This document shows positions 29,659 to 40,424 of a stretch of DNA of 64,000 nt, piece after piece; positions within the stretch are counted from its first letter, which is position 1; each line of letters starts with the position of its first letter. A model generated the notes under the pieces. It had not been told where the DNA came from and made no database searches. It worked only from the letters and a program-made list of their open reading frames with translations. Source of the stretch: Emiliania huxleyi CCMP1516. Lineage: Eukaryota > Haptophyta > Isochrysidales > Noelaerhabdaceae. The translations under genes and the position numbers were made by a program. The stretch spans positions 4,098-68,097 of the forward strand of contig NW_005201732.1 in assembly GCF_000372725.1 (NCBI RefSeq). Reading direction: 5' to 3'.

Positions 29659-30830
29659 TCAGTCTTCAGACCCTTGGCCGTGCTCCACGGAGCGCAGGAG
29701 CTTCAGCCCGTTGAGCAGAGCGGCGCTCCCGCCTGCGCCGTCCTGCGCGACGCCGCCTGCTTCCTCCCGCGCCCGCTTCCTAAGCAAGCCCTCGTGCATC
29801 GCCTCCTCAATGGTGCCCCGCATGAGCATCGACACGATCTTGAGCTTGCCCGCGGAGCCGAGCCGCATCCCGCGCGCCTCCGCCTGCTGCTCCTTGTCTC
29901 GGCGCGCAATCGGCTCCGTCTTGATCAGGTGCGTCGCCTCGCCAAGGTCAAGGCCCTCGATGCCGGACGCGTTGAGCACTAGCACAAAGCACGAACCCGC
30001 CGCAGCCGGGACGAGGAGCGCACAATCGGTCGGCCGCTTGCCGCTGCACGACCCCTCGGCGACGACGGTGCCGAAACGCGGCGCGGTCGCAGCCTCGCCG
30101 GCGGCGCTCTGGCTCCGGACGACGGCGCGGTTGCCGATGTAGAGAGTGGCGCGCCCGCCTCCTGGCGCGAGGAGGAGGCCTCCCAGCTCGTCGACACGGT
30201 CCACCTCCGTCCGGAAGCGAAGCGCCTCCGCCGGCGCCCCGCCCGCCGGCGCCCCGCCCGCCGGCGCCCCGCCCGCCGGCGCCTCGAGCCGCACCAGGTA
30301 GGTCGGAGTCGCGCACGCAGGCGTCGCCTCCTCGTGGACGGCGCCGCAGCTCGCGCACTGCCAGTAGCGCCCACGTCCCGCCTTGAACTTGGCGAGGGCC
30401 TATTGGGGAAGGGGCAGGCACGTGTTGTGGACGCGTCTCCGACCTGCCCACCTTGGGAGCCCGGGGAGCGCGCCTTGGCCGTCTCGAGCTTGCTCTTCGC
30501 CTTGCCCTCGAGCCCGTTCAGGTCGGCGAGCGAGTCGGCGCCGATGGCGAGGCTGAGGCGCTCGAGAAACAGACCGCGCACGTCGCGGTGTGCCGGCGGC
30601 ACGATGAGCACTTTTGCGCCCTCCTGTGCGAGCCGATGCAAGTAGAGGGCGAGCCGTTGCACCTTTGCACCGTCCTCGGCTGTGTCGCCACGGGCGGACA
30701 TCGCCGCCCGCAGATCGGCCAGAGGCCGCGACGCAAACGTCGGCCTCTCGTCGACGGCGCGCAGCGGCTCGAAGTGCCGCGGCGCCGGCTGCCGGAACAG
30801 CAAAGTGCGCGAGTGATGCTGCTGGTGCTG

Positions 30831-30861
<31 letters not shown>

Positions 30862-32766
30862 TGCGGCGGCGGTTGGTGCTGTTGGTGCTGTTGCTGCTGC
30901 TGCACCCGGATCGAGCTACCGAGGTCCGCGGCGTGGTTGCGATCGGCCTCGGTCCGCAGGTCGAAGTACGGGTTGGCTCGCCTCCACGGCCCCTTGGTGC
31001 GCCGGCGCCGGCATTCGGAGCACGCCTCTCCCCACCGCGAGCCAATCTCCTCCTCAAAGCACTCGGCGCACACAGCGCCGGGGCACGCGCAGGGGCGCGT
31101 CAGCAGCCCGGGCACGAAGAGGCCGCACGCGTCGCACGCGGGCACACGGCCCGCCAGACAGCCCGTCAGGTAAGGGTGGGCGTTGGCCCCGCCGCGCTTG
31201 AGGCTCGCCGCGTCCTTCTTGGATAGCGCGACCGTCCAGTTCTCCGCCCCGTTGGTCGCCATCTGCAGCTCGAGCACCGTCTTCTCGGCGGAGGGAGCCA
31301 GCCACTCGGCCTCGGCTCCGCGCTTCTTCTTCTTGTCCTTTGGCGCCTGCTCTGCCCACTCCGCAGGCCGTCCAGAGCCGTCCTCCCCGCGCCCGCCCGC
31401 GCGCTGCACATCGCGCTGGTGGAGCGAGAGCGCGTAGTTGTACGCGTCGGCCTCGATCTCGTTCGGCTCGATCAGCTCGACTACATGCTCGACAGAGGCC
31501 TGCTGCCGCGCGAAGATGACCGCCCGGGGCGTGTGCAGGAAGGCGCCGTTGAGCTCCTCGAGGAGCAGCGCCTCGGCCTCGGGCCGCACACGGCTGCCCT
31601 CCTCGAAACGCTTGGCGGCCCACGGGCGGAATCCGCCGCTGAAGCGCCACGACGGGTGGCCGATCAGCCGGAGCATCGCGTACAGCCGCTTGGGGTCGCG
31701 CCCGGGCGTGCCAGAGAGAAGCAGCTTGGGGACCCGCTGGAAAGCCTCGACGTTGAGCATCTGGTTGGAGATGGTCGCGCCGTTTAGGTTGTGAGACTCG
31801 TCGACCACCAAGAGGCGCGCGGACCGGCGCAGGTCGGTGACGACCTTGTCGTTCTTCGTCTGCTTGCCGGTGGTGTCGTACGGGTTGGTGCGCAGCGATA
31901 GCATCTCCTTTGCGAAGATGAGCACGTCGAAGCGCTGTAGATCCGCTGGCAGCGGCGCTGCGCGGCCAAGAGGGAGGGTGAGACTAAGACGAGGTCTCGT
32001 GTGGCCAAGAGGGAGGGTGAGACTAAGACGAGGTGTCGTGTGGCCAAGAGGGAGGGTGAGACTAAGACGAGGTGTCGTGTGGCCAAGAGGGCGTCGGGGA
32101 AGAGGTCGTGTGCGCACCGCTGGGACGTTGCTCGACGTACACTCCTCCGCCGGTCCACGTCGAGAGGCGCTGGGCGCCCGACTCCTCGTAGTGATGGAGC
32201 TCCTTGTCGGCGCAATAGATGGCGAGCCCAGACACGCCGGGGTCGAAGTGGCGAGCGATCTGGGCGGCCCACTGAGGCACAATGACCTTGGGCGCAAAGA
32301 CAAGAACAGCGCGCCGCTCGCATGGGCCTGCAGCAGGCATCGACCGAGCGATCGCGGCGAGCACCGACACCGTCTTCCCGCCGCCCGGCGCATCACAGAG
32401 CACGATGCCCTCGCTCTCGCTTCCGTGCAGTCCCGCCCGATCCCTCGTCTTGCCGTTGGAGCAACGGTACATGGCCCGAGAGATTAGCCGCGCGTTCGAG
32501 GCCTGCCAGTCGTACAGCTGCGCTTCGCCGCGCTGCTTCGCCGCCTTGAGCCCGGGCGCCGTGAAGGCCAGCGCGTCTAGCAGCGCCGTGCACGCAGCTC
32601 GCGCCGACCGGAAGGACGGCGCCGGCAACAGAGCGCCGATGGTCTGCAGGAGATCGACGGGAAGCTCTGCGAGGCCCGTGCCAGCAACTTTCGGGCGGAG
32701 GAACGAATAGGCCGGCGTGCGCACGCGAGAAGTGAAGAGCTCCTCAACCGAACTTGGCCGCGGCAT
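29659..32766 (-). CDS. F-box/SNF2-type helicase with RING-like and zinc-ribbon modules
   Basis: Three exons, 32766-32143, 31934-30474, 30399-29659, give 941 residues, all phase 0. An F-box-like segment lies at 31-65 (LAELPVDLLQTIGALLPAP). The SNF2 ATPase follows: LYDWQASNARLI, Walker A APGGGKT at 126-132, motif Ia VLVFAPKVIVPQW, motif II LLVVDESHNL (DESH 253-256) and motif III LLLSGTPGR (281-287). A RING-like Cys cluster lies at 475-516 (CDAC, CACPGAVCAEC, CSEC). A Gln/Pro/His-rich stretch lies at 552-582. A CxxC finger lies at 709-724, then GGAPA tandem repeats, then a helicase C-terminal part with motifs V/VI (ASGIEGLDLGEATHLI). Plants have similar F-box/SNF2 proteins. It is a likely chromatin- or DNA-repair-linked ATPase and ubiquitin ligase part. 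Intron 1 is GT-AG (208 nt) and holds a minisatellite; intron 2 is GC-AG (74 nt). Confidence 0.82.
31962..32091. repeat. 39-bp minisatellite inside an intron of the SNF2-like gene
   Basis: 3.3 copies of a 39-bp unit beginning GTGGCCAAGAGGGAGGGTG lie at 31962-32000, 32001-32039, 32040-32078 and 32079-32091, almost identical to each other. The array fills most of the 208-nt first intron. Confidence 0.92.
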
Positions 32767-34292
32767 CGGAGATCTCTGATCTGCTTCCGATGGGACGGTG
32801 CGAGCGGAGGGGAGAGCACGGAGTGCGTACCTAGGGAGGCTTCGCCGGAAAAGAATTTTACAACGCCTCCCGGAAAAGAATTTTAAAAAGGAAGAATTTT
32901 ACGGTGGCGCGGAAGCTCAACGCAGGGCCACCTCTGTCTGTCAAGAGTCCCCAGAAACCCGAGGAATCACACAGTCCTGTGTGATGCACGCCCTGCGAGC
33001 GGGGCGGGGTGCGCACTGTGCCTCTGACTGTGAGCTCTGTGTTCGTGCGTCGCCCATCTCTCTTGGAGATGACTGCTCTATTTATTTATTACGGGACTGG
33101 CGCGCACTAGCACTAACACAGGCAAAGGAAATTTATCCGTGCAAAGAATTTTTCCCTGCAATCCTCTCAGCTCTCTCGCACAACAACACTACGTTGATCG
33201 TTGACGTTGTGCTGTGTGATGCACGCCCTGCGAGCGGGGCGGGGTGCGCGCCGCTGTGCCTCTGTGTTCGTGCGTCGCCCATACTCCTGGTAGTGGAGAT
33301 GCAGCCTGCTCTATTTATTTAATTATTAACACTACGCACGGGTGACGGGACTGGCGCGCACTGGCACAGACTAACACGTCTCACGTGGCGAAAACGAAGA
33401 AGTTTCGGCACAGCCCTCAACGAAGGACAAAGCAGACTGGCACATGGACTGACGCGGCAAATGGGAAAAGAAACGCGAAAACTGTGCGTTCCCCGATTCG
33501 GAGTGACGAGTGCGGTGTCGTTCTGTTGAGTGTTGTCGGCTCTCAGACGAAAGGGAGAGGTATATTCCTGCCCTGCCCTGCGCTGCCCTACTGCCCTGCC
33601 CGCGTACTGCCGCACAACTGCCCTGCCCTGCCCTGCCCGATCCCCTACCTGCCCCGGGTGTGAAACCCACACTGCCATGCCCTGCCCTGCCCACACTGCC
33701 GAGGTGTGAATAGCCGGCCGCTCCCGAGGTCTCGAACAAACTTCTCTCAGCCGTATATGGCCATTTTTCCATATCTCCACCGGTCTAGAGTTTCCCTCGT
33801 GAGTCGTGTGAGGAGCTGTGTCGTGTGCTCGTGTGTCGAGAGCAAAAGCTGGCGCCAAGGCGCTCAAGGGCTGTACGCGGTGTCAGAGTTACCCCCTGAT
33901 ATGATATCATGCCATTCTGACTGCAGACTCGCACCCCTCCCCCCCCTACTCTCGACCCAGTGTCCCCAGCTACACTCTCGGGCACGCGGACCGCTCTCAC
34001 ATAACCGGCGCCCCGCTGTGGCTGTGTGCGGCCCCAACAGCAACAGTCAACGGCTGGGACACCCACAGCACACACCACAGACTGACACCGCCCCCCAAGA
34101 TACCGCCCTGCGCATCCCGCACGCCCTAACCTATTCCGCTGGCACACTCGCACACCACTCACTGGCCACCGCACGCACGCAGCGTCGAGTGACCAACCTC
34201 AAGGCGTGGGGAAGAGCCCGTATCTGCTTGCTTTGCGTGTCGGGATTGCCGCTGGCGTCCCCTGTCCTACCCCCGGTCCCTCTCCCTAGAGA
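32767..34292. other. Repeat-bearing intergenic region between the SNF2-like gene and prolyl hydroxylase A
   Basis: About 1.5 kb with no convincing gene. It holds an imperfect direct repeat of about 150-180 nt (from about 32980 and about 33213, both starting GTGTGATGCACGCCCTGCG), whose parts recur near 44060 and 44555, and a (CCTGC)n low-complexity tract at about 33570-33700. Reading frames across it overlap in several phases and look random. Confidence 0.6.
32980..33390. repeat. Duplicated dispersed repeat
   Basis: Two tandemly placed imperfect copies, about 32980-33125 and about 33213-33390. They share GTGTGATGCACGCCCTGCG, a TGTTCGTGCGTCGCCCAT word, a GGAGATG...CTGCTCTATTTATT word and GACGGGACTGGCGCGCACT. 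Fragments recur at 44062-44095 and 44553-44580. It is probably a non-autonomous transposable-element family; I cannot assign its class. Confidence 0.6.
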
Positions 34293-35371
34293 CTACTGCC
34301 CGACCGAGCACGACCACCACTCCTCGTTGTAGAGCACCGCCATGCGCGACTTGAACCAGACGCGCACCGGCACCGCAGGCTCTCGCTCCGGGTGCTGGAA
34401 TGTGAAGCCGGCGACGCCCGGGTGCGCCGCGGCCCACGCCTTGGCCTCGGCGAAGGTCATGCAGGCGACGTGCACGTCGTCGCCCGCCAGGCAGTGCCCG
34501 CGGTACATGCCCTCGTGCAGCGGCCTGCGCACGCGGCGCCTTTGCGTGAGCGGCGGGCGGGCGGGCGGGCGGGCGGGCGGGCGGGCGGGCGGGCGGCGCG
34601 CGCCCGACGAGGGTCTGCTCCGCCGCGTCGACGGGCTGGGACGGCTGTCCGTCCTCGCGGAAGGACTGGCGGATCCAGACCTGCGAGACCCACTTTGTGC
34701 CGACGGGAGGCAGCCCCGCGTGCAGCGCGTCGAGGTCGAGCTCGCCGTTGAGGAAGCCGGGGAAGAAGATGACCGCCATCCCCTTCTTCGGCTTGATCTC
34801 GAGGTTGAGCCGCCGGAAGAAGGTGCCGCCCCCGCCCTCGGGCACGTTGAGGTACATCAGCACCGTCCCGATCCGCTGCCCGCCGCTCGCGCAAAACGCC
34901 TTGCCCGCCGTCGTCTGCGGCGGGGAGGAGGCGGCGGTGAGGGAGCGGGCGGGCGGGCGGGCGGGTGGGCGGCGGCGGCGGCGGCGCGTGGGCGGCGCAC
35001 GTGCGGGTCGACGCCGTCGTAGTGCTCGACGTACCGCTGCCCCTCGGTGTAGCGCGCGACCTGCGGCAGCTCCATGTGGTCGAAGGGCTTGCCGGTGAGC
35101 GCCTGGATCTTGGAGAGGAGGGCGGGGCACGGGTCCGCCTTCTTGGACAGGTGGCACGTCAGCGACGTCCGCCCGCGCGTCGCCTCGGAGCCGGCGACCG
35201 CGTGCGTCTTGGAGCGCTGCAGCAGCGGCGTGGCCACCTGCGAGCGCGGGCCGGGCCGGGTGGGCGAGCGCACGCCGGGAGCTCGGGCCACGCCACCGGG
35301 CTGCCGCCCTCTCCGCCCGGCGTGGCGCGCGCCTGCATCAAAGCGGCGCACTCGTCGTCGCTCAAGAAGTC
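34293..35371 (-). repeat. Arm A of a 1,079-bp identical inverted repeat
   Basis: 34293-35371 is the reverse complement of 38614-39692: each position p pairs with 73985-p with no indel, introns and (GGGC)n tracts included. Identity stops abruptly inside exon 1 at one end and at the last base of the TAG stop at the other. Confidence 0.95.
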
Positions 35372-35521
35372 GTGGCAGACGTAGATGGGAGGCTGCTCGT
35401 GAATGCGCTTCAGCCCTGGGTAACCCATGTTCAGCGGCATGTACCAGATCATAGGCGCCGCTTCCGCTTGATCATTGCCGAGCCCGTGAGCATGCAGCGT
35501 TTGCGGGGCCACCCCGTACAT
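34293..35521 (-). CDS. Prolyl 4-hydroxylase, copy A
   Basis: Four exons, 35521-35333, 35237-35001, 34914-34604, 34524-34293, give 322 residues. It is a 2-oxoglutarate/Fe(II) dioxygenase that hydroxylates prolines in secretory or wall proteins. Motifs: PPIYVCHDFLSDDECAALMQ at the N-terminus; the Fe-binding HxD in RYVEHYDGVD; GTVLMYLN; GGGGTFF; IKPKKGMAVIFF; and the distal His with 2OG-binding Lys in LHAGLPPVGTKWVSQVW. The C-terminal exon adds a Cys-bearing module (RGHCLAGDDVHVAC...AGFTFQ...VWFKSR). Introns 1 and 3 are GC-AG, intron 2 GT-AG. From 35371 to the last base of the stop codon the sequence is identical to copy B (38494-39692), while the first about 50 residues differ. The start is the most upstream in-frame ATG; no signal peptide is evident, so a further 5' exon is possible. 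Confidence 0.85.
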
Positions 35522-35715
35522 GCTGAAATGTCCGCGGCGCCTGCGCGTCCAGCCGCAGACGCCGAACTTGGGCCTAAAAAAAGCGTCCAGCCGCAGACTA
35601 CAAACTTGCGCCTCCGCTTGGAGCGCCTCCGCGCAGGGTGCACGATCGGTGTGACACGAGTCTAGAGCGCGGTGTCCGGGCTTGATGCGAAAAAAGAATT
35701 TTAGGCCACAACACC

Positions 35716-35780
35716 GGGCGACGGCTAGCGCACCACACCCCTCTCCTTAAAATCCCTGTGTGGTGGCGGCGTGCCGTTCT
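35716..35780. repeat. Dispersed 65-bp repeat, copy 1
   Basis: This nearly matches 43576-43642: both start GGGCGACGGCTAGCGCACC and run through CTCCTTAAAATCCCTGTGTGG to GGCGGCGTGCCGT. CACCACAC and GTGTGGTG within it can pair as a short hairpin. Confidence 0.75.
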
Positions 35781-36164
35781 CCCAAACACAGGTACACCGA
35801 AAAAAGAAAGTTGTTCGCTAGATTGACCCGCCAGAAAAACGGTATGGCGGTGGAGTGCTCTCTACTGCCGCGGCGCCCCTGTCGGTTCGGACGGAGGCGC
35901 CCGGCGGCCGCGCGCTTGGTGCCGACGTCGACCGGCTGTGCTCTCGCGGCGCCGAGGCGTGCCGCTTCGGTCACGTCACGCGCGCTGCGAGGTGTCTTTT
36001 GGCATGTGAGCGCTGGCAGGAAACGCCAAGAAGCTGGTCTTCCATGTCTGCGGACCCCATCGTGTCTGTGCCGCGTCGCCGACGCCACTTGCCGCTCGCG
36101 GCTGCCCTGCCCTTCCCTGCCATATCGCGCAAACAAACACACACACACACAAACACACACATTG

Positions 36165-36390
36165 ATTAATGATCGTAATAATTATTAATTATTAATCATC
36201 GGGCGGCGGCGCGGCGCGGTGGCGGGCGGCGCGAGGCGGCGGCGCGGCGAGGCAGCGGGCGACGCAGGGCGGGGCGGGGCGGCGCGGCGGCGGGTGGTAT
36301 AATTACTTATTAATTAATTAATAATGAATTAATAATCATCGGGCGGCGGCGCGGCGCGGCGGCGGGCGACGCGGAGCGGGGCGGCGCGAA
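36165..36390. repeat. Duplicated alternating AT-only and GC-only blocks
   Basis: An A/T-only segment (TTAATTATTAATC) followed by a G/C-only segment (GGGCGGCGGCGCGGCGCGG) occurs at about 36180-36300, and again at about 36300-36390 with a TTAATTAATTAATAAT palindrome. The base composition switches from near 0% to near 100% GC within a few nucleotides. Confidence 0.8.
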
Positions 36391-37859
36391 CATCTGCTCT
36401 GATCAGGCCTCCGGCCTTTGAGGCAGGGCAATGGTCGCGCCGCCCTCGACTCAAGGGGCTGCCTTCCACACGTCGCTGCTCAGGCCGGGGGAGGGGGGGA
36501 GACCTCCTGTTCCTCGCGGAACGGGAGCAGGCCCCTCCTTGCCCGGTCTGCGATGCAGGGCGGTGGTCGTGCCATCTTCGCTTCGTACAGACAACGACCA
36601 CGCCGCAACCGTCGCCGGCGCGCGACACGTTCCCGTAGGCAGGACTGTCCTCGTCGAGAGTGTGTGCCGCCAAGGCGGGACGCACTCAGGGACAGGGCCG
36701 ACGGGACGCGGCTCGAAGGGCGACTCCCGCGAAGGCACGGCTGGCATCCGTGGCGTGGGGCTCGTCTTCGAAAAGTCGGGCATGGCTCTACCCGCAACTT
36801 TCTCGCTAACACGCGCGCACCGCCGAGCCTGCGGCGGGCGCGCTGCGGCCGCACGTCCACCTCCGTCATAGTGCCACGACGTGCGGCCTAGATTTAGCCC
36901 ACGCGCCTCTGCTCGCAAACACTCACCCATTGACTTGTCACTGCCCGTGAGTGCGAGATAGGGCTAGCAGTAGGCAGCTAGCCTCTGAGGAGGGCGTCCA
37001 TAGACACTTCACAAGACCCCACACACGATCTCGTCCGAAGAAGCGCACCCAGCGGGCCGGATGATCGGGATCGGGTTACGGGCTAGAGAGCCCTAGCCCT
37101 GGGGGGGTGCGCGTTCGCAGGGAAAGGGCCGTAAAACACAGGTCTCCGAGGGTTAGTTCTGCGCTTTGGGTGTTCCCTAGCGGCGGAAGGCCCCCTCTAC
37201 TCGGAGCTAGTAAACACCAGACACGAGCCTGAGACGTACACTCTCACCCGACATCGCCACTCGGGGCACCTTCCTGTTCGCTTTCCCTCGGCTGCGGAGC
37301 CCGCCTTCCCCGCATTTTGCATTTATTTTGGTTTTGGGTGTCGGAGATCATCCATCGCAAGCATTGCTAAAAATCTCTCTCTCGCAAGCACTCATCAGTC
37401 AGTCACGTCAGTCAAAGCCGCGCCGAGCCGGTCTCGGCGGGAGACCTCGGAGCCGCACGCGATGCGGGCGTGCGCGATGGCTCCGTTGCGACCGTTGGCT
37501 CCGTGCCTAAGGCAGATAGATTTTAGGGTGTGAGCTGCGGCAGCCAGTCGGAGGCCGCGATGGATGGCCCAGGGCCGGTGGGGCGGTGAAGGCGTCCGTC
37601 GATGTACGATGAAGGGATGTCGTCGAGGGAGCCATCGTCCTCCGCGGCTGGTGCACCGGTCCAGTTGTCGGAGTTCGAGATCGCAGTCGACTTGGAGGTT
37701 GACGAACTCACGGAATGTGAGCGACTTGGTCTTGGATCTTGGTGCACGCTGGGTCGAGCATCATGGCTCGCACCTCATCCTCGGCCCACAGAAAGTGTGT
37801 CCGGGCTTGATGTGAAGAAAGAAAGTTATACGTTTCACCTCGTGAACTGAGAGCCCATG

Positions 37860-38060
37860 ATCCCGCTCCCTGGCTGTCTGTTTTCTTTCTTTCTTTCTGA
37901 GAGGCCTGAGGGCTTGATGTGAAGAAAGAAAGTTAAAATGTGTTTCATAGAACCCTCGTCCTTGATCGTCCTTCCAAAATCCTGCTCGTGCAGGTGGGGA
38001 CCTTGATCCTTGTCCTCCCATCCGTCGTTTGCCTTGTTTTCTTTCTTTTTTCCAATCGTT
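37860..38060 (-). repeat. Decayed copy of the 51-kb tandem repeat family
   Basis: The segment includes TGTCTGTTTTCTTTCTTTC and, near 37971-38010, CCTTCCAAAATCCTGCTCG followed by TGCAGGTGGGGACC. These are the reverse complement of the conserved core in the tandem array at 51373-52629. Short fragments of the same family also lie at 42365-42420 and 43640-43682. Confidence 0.7.
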
Positions 38061-38493
38061 TGGGCTGTCTTCTCTTGCAGTTAAAACCAAAGTTACGGCG
38101 CCCGTGCCGGTGTCGAAACACCCTCCGACGCGCTCCACTCTAGCTCCGATGCGGCACACGGGGTGTGGGAAGGGTCTCCGGTTGCATCACAAAAGGATTA
38201 CAATTGTGCACTTTGGGCCCCCGGGGTGCGGAGGCGACCAACCGCTTGGCCAAGGCGGTCACCTCCGCGCGCCGCTATCACTGCGCGTAGCGCACCTGGC
38301 GCTGCCGCTAGTCGCCATCCCCCTCACCTTCATGCCGGGACGGAGCGGCTCCGTCCGCCAGACGGGGCCGCTCAGCCGCATGATGTCGGGCCTGCACTTG
38401 AGCACAGGCTCGCGTGAGGGTGCAAAGGCAGCCACCGCCGTCAGCGGCTCCGCTACTGTTGTCACGCAGTCGGCTCGCACGCAAAATGGGACA

Positions 38494-39692
38494 ATGAGTC
38501 GTGCTCTGAAGGGCGAGGCGGCGGATACGAACGATGAGCGATACATGCGCCTGAAGCCTGACCACCCCGGGCTGCGGAGAATAAACGAGCGGCCTCCAAT
38601 CTATGTGTGTGATGACTTCTTGAGCGACGACGAGTGCGCCGCTTTGATGCAGGCGCGCGCCACGCCGGGCGGAGAGGGCGGCAGCCCGGTGGCGTGGCCC
38701 GAGCTCCCGGCGTGCGCTCGCCCACCCGGCCCGGCCCGCGCTCGCAGGTGGCCACGCCGCTGCTGCAGCGCTCCAAGACGCACGCGGTCGCCGGCTCCGA
38801 GGCGACGCGCGGGCGGACGTCGCTGACGTGCCACCTGTCCAAGAAGGCGGACCCGTGCCCCGCCCTCCTCTCCAAGATCCAGGCGCTCACCGGCAAGCCC
38901 TTCGACCACATGGAGCTGCCGCAGGTCGCGCGCTACACCGAGGGGCAGCGGTACGTCGAGCACTACGACGGCGTCGACCCGCACGTGCGCCGCCCACGCG
39001 CCGCCGCCGCCGCCGCCCACCCGCCCGCCCGCCCGCCCGCTCCCTCACCGCCGCCTCCTCCCCGCCGCAGACGACGGCGGGCAAGGCGTTTTGCGCGAGC
39101 GGCGGGCAGCGGATCGGGACGGTGCTGATGTACCTCAACGTGCCCGAGGGCGGGGGCGGCACCTTCTTCCGGCGGCTCAACCTCGAGATCAAGCCGAAGA
39201 AGGGGATGGCGGTCATCTTCTTCCCCGGCTTCCTCAACGGCGAGCTCGACCTCGACGCGCTGCACGCGGGGCTGCCTCCCGTCGGCACAAAGTGGGTCTC
39301 GCAGGTCTGGATCCGCCAGTCCTTCCGCGAGGACGGACAGCCGTCCCAGCCCGTCGACGCGGCGGAGCAGACCCTCGTCGGGCGCGCGCCGCCCGCCCGC
39401 CCGCCCGCCCGCCCGCCCGCCCGCCCGCCCGCCGCTCACGCAAAGGCGCCGCGTGCGCAGGCCGCTGCACGAGGGCATGTACCGCGGGCACTGCCTGGCG
39501 GGCGACGACGTGCACGTCGCCTGCATGACCTTCGCCGAGGCCAAGGCGTGGGCCGCGGCGCACCCGGGCGTCGCCGGCTTCACATTCCAGCACCCGGAGC
39601 GAGAGCCTGCGGTGCCGGTGCGCGTCTGGTTCAAGTCGCGCATGGCGGTGCTCTACAACGAGGAGTGGTGGTCGTGCTCGGTCGGGCAGTAG
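38494..39692 (+). CDS. Prolyl 4-hydroxylase, copy B
   Basis: Four exons, 38494-38652, 38748-38984, 39071-39381, 39461-39692, give 312 residues. Fe ligands are His125 and Asp127 (EHYDGVD) with distal His197; Lys206 should bind 2-oxoglutarate. The function is as for copy A. From 38614 onward it is base-for-base identical to copy A, so the two proteins differ only in their first about 50 residues (here RLKPDHPGLRRINERPPIYV). Introns 1 and 3 are GC-AG, with GCGCGC after the junction; intron 3 contains a (GCCC)n tract. The ATG at 38494 is chosen because the conserved block follows closely. The frame stays open upstream to another ATG at 38149, and that longer N-terminus carries a hydrophobic stretch (LALPLVAIPL), so a membrane-anchored form cannot be excluded. 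Confidence 0.85.
38614..39692 (+). repeat. Arm B of the 1,079-bp identical inverted repeat
   Basis: This is the partner of 34293-35371. It includes three introns and the intronic (GCCC)n runs at about 39016-39048 and 39390-39432, with equal repeat counts in both arms. Confidence 0.95.
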
Positions 39693-40424
39693 GGCGGCGG
39701 GGGAGGGGCAGAGGGGGGAGGGGCGGCGGGCACCTTGGGGCGTGGCAGAGCGTCGGTTTCGTCCGGCCTGCCGGGGTTATGGCGCCACAAGCCCACGACA
39801 GCCCGCACAGCTGACTACAGATCGCGGTAGGCACATCGCCTGGCAGGCGCACTGACCTGGCAGGCGCACACGCACACACTAGGCACCAGAGACTCGCCGT
39901 GGCGCCGTCACTTCTGTAGCGCTCGAGAGCCCGATTGGTCGGATCTCCGACCGTTGCGCGTGGATCTTAGCTCGTTTGGCCCTCACGCGTTTTGTGTGCG
40001 CGGGGCGGCCGCGCGCGGCGCACGGGCATGCATGCCGGCGCATGGGGGGCCGATCAGCCACTCGACTGCGCTCTGCGGCGCGGCGGTGTGACGTGTGACT
40101 CTCAGCCGCGCTTTGTCGTTCGTTCGGCTTGTGCGCGAGGCTCTATTTTGTTCTAGTTTCCTGTACGTCACTCTGACTCTCCAACTCTGGTCCCCTCGCC
40201 GCCCTCGCGCCTCGGAGATGTGTGGGCCCCCACGCCGCCACGGCGCACGGGCGCCACGCCACACGCACACCGCACACACGAACGCGAGGGGCCACACGCA
40301 CACCGCGGTCCGCGCCGACGCCCGCGACGCGGCACCAACGGCCCGCCCCTCTCTGGCGCGATATACGAGGGCCAGACGAGCTCACATACCACAACGCGCG
40401 GCGCGACGCCTCGCACATCACGCA
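39693..40424. other. Convergent intergenic region
   Basis: About 730 nt between the stops of prolyl hydroxylase B (+) and the ASCH-IMPACT gene (-). It is moderately GC-rich with some CA-rich words near 40255-40310. I see no gene, hairpin or polyadenylation hexamer that stands out. Confidence 0.55.

Larger units (their letters stand above)
35522..38493. other. Spacer between the inverted prolyl hydroxylase genes
   Basis: About 3 kb without a gene I can support. It contains a dispersed 65-bp repeat (35716-35780), a CA-type short repeat near 36130-36160, the alternating AT/GC block at 36165-36390, about 900 nt of unassigned sequence (36400-37320) with overlapping random-looking frames, and copies of the 51-kb repeat family near 37860-38060. 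A short open stretch antisense to 37523-37747 looks mildly protein-like but has no ATG. Confidence 0.55.

Noticed and set aside
34267-35157. 296-codon minus frame through prolyl hydroxylase A, and its mirror 38828-39814
   Set aside because: It reads through introns in mixed frames; the spliced four-exon model explains the conserved motifs better.
36418-36930. Possible gene in the spacer, with open frames in three phases
   Set aside because: Several overlapping frames are open equally on both strands and none shows conserved motifs; this is expected of GC-rich noncoding DNA.
37523-37747. Transposase-like fragment on the minus strand
   Set aside because: A Ser/Asp/Pro-rich frame with no ATG and no recognisable transposase motif; too weak to call.
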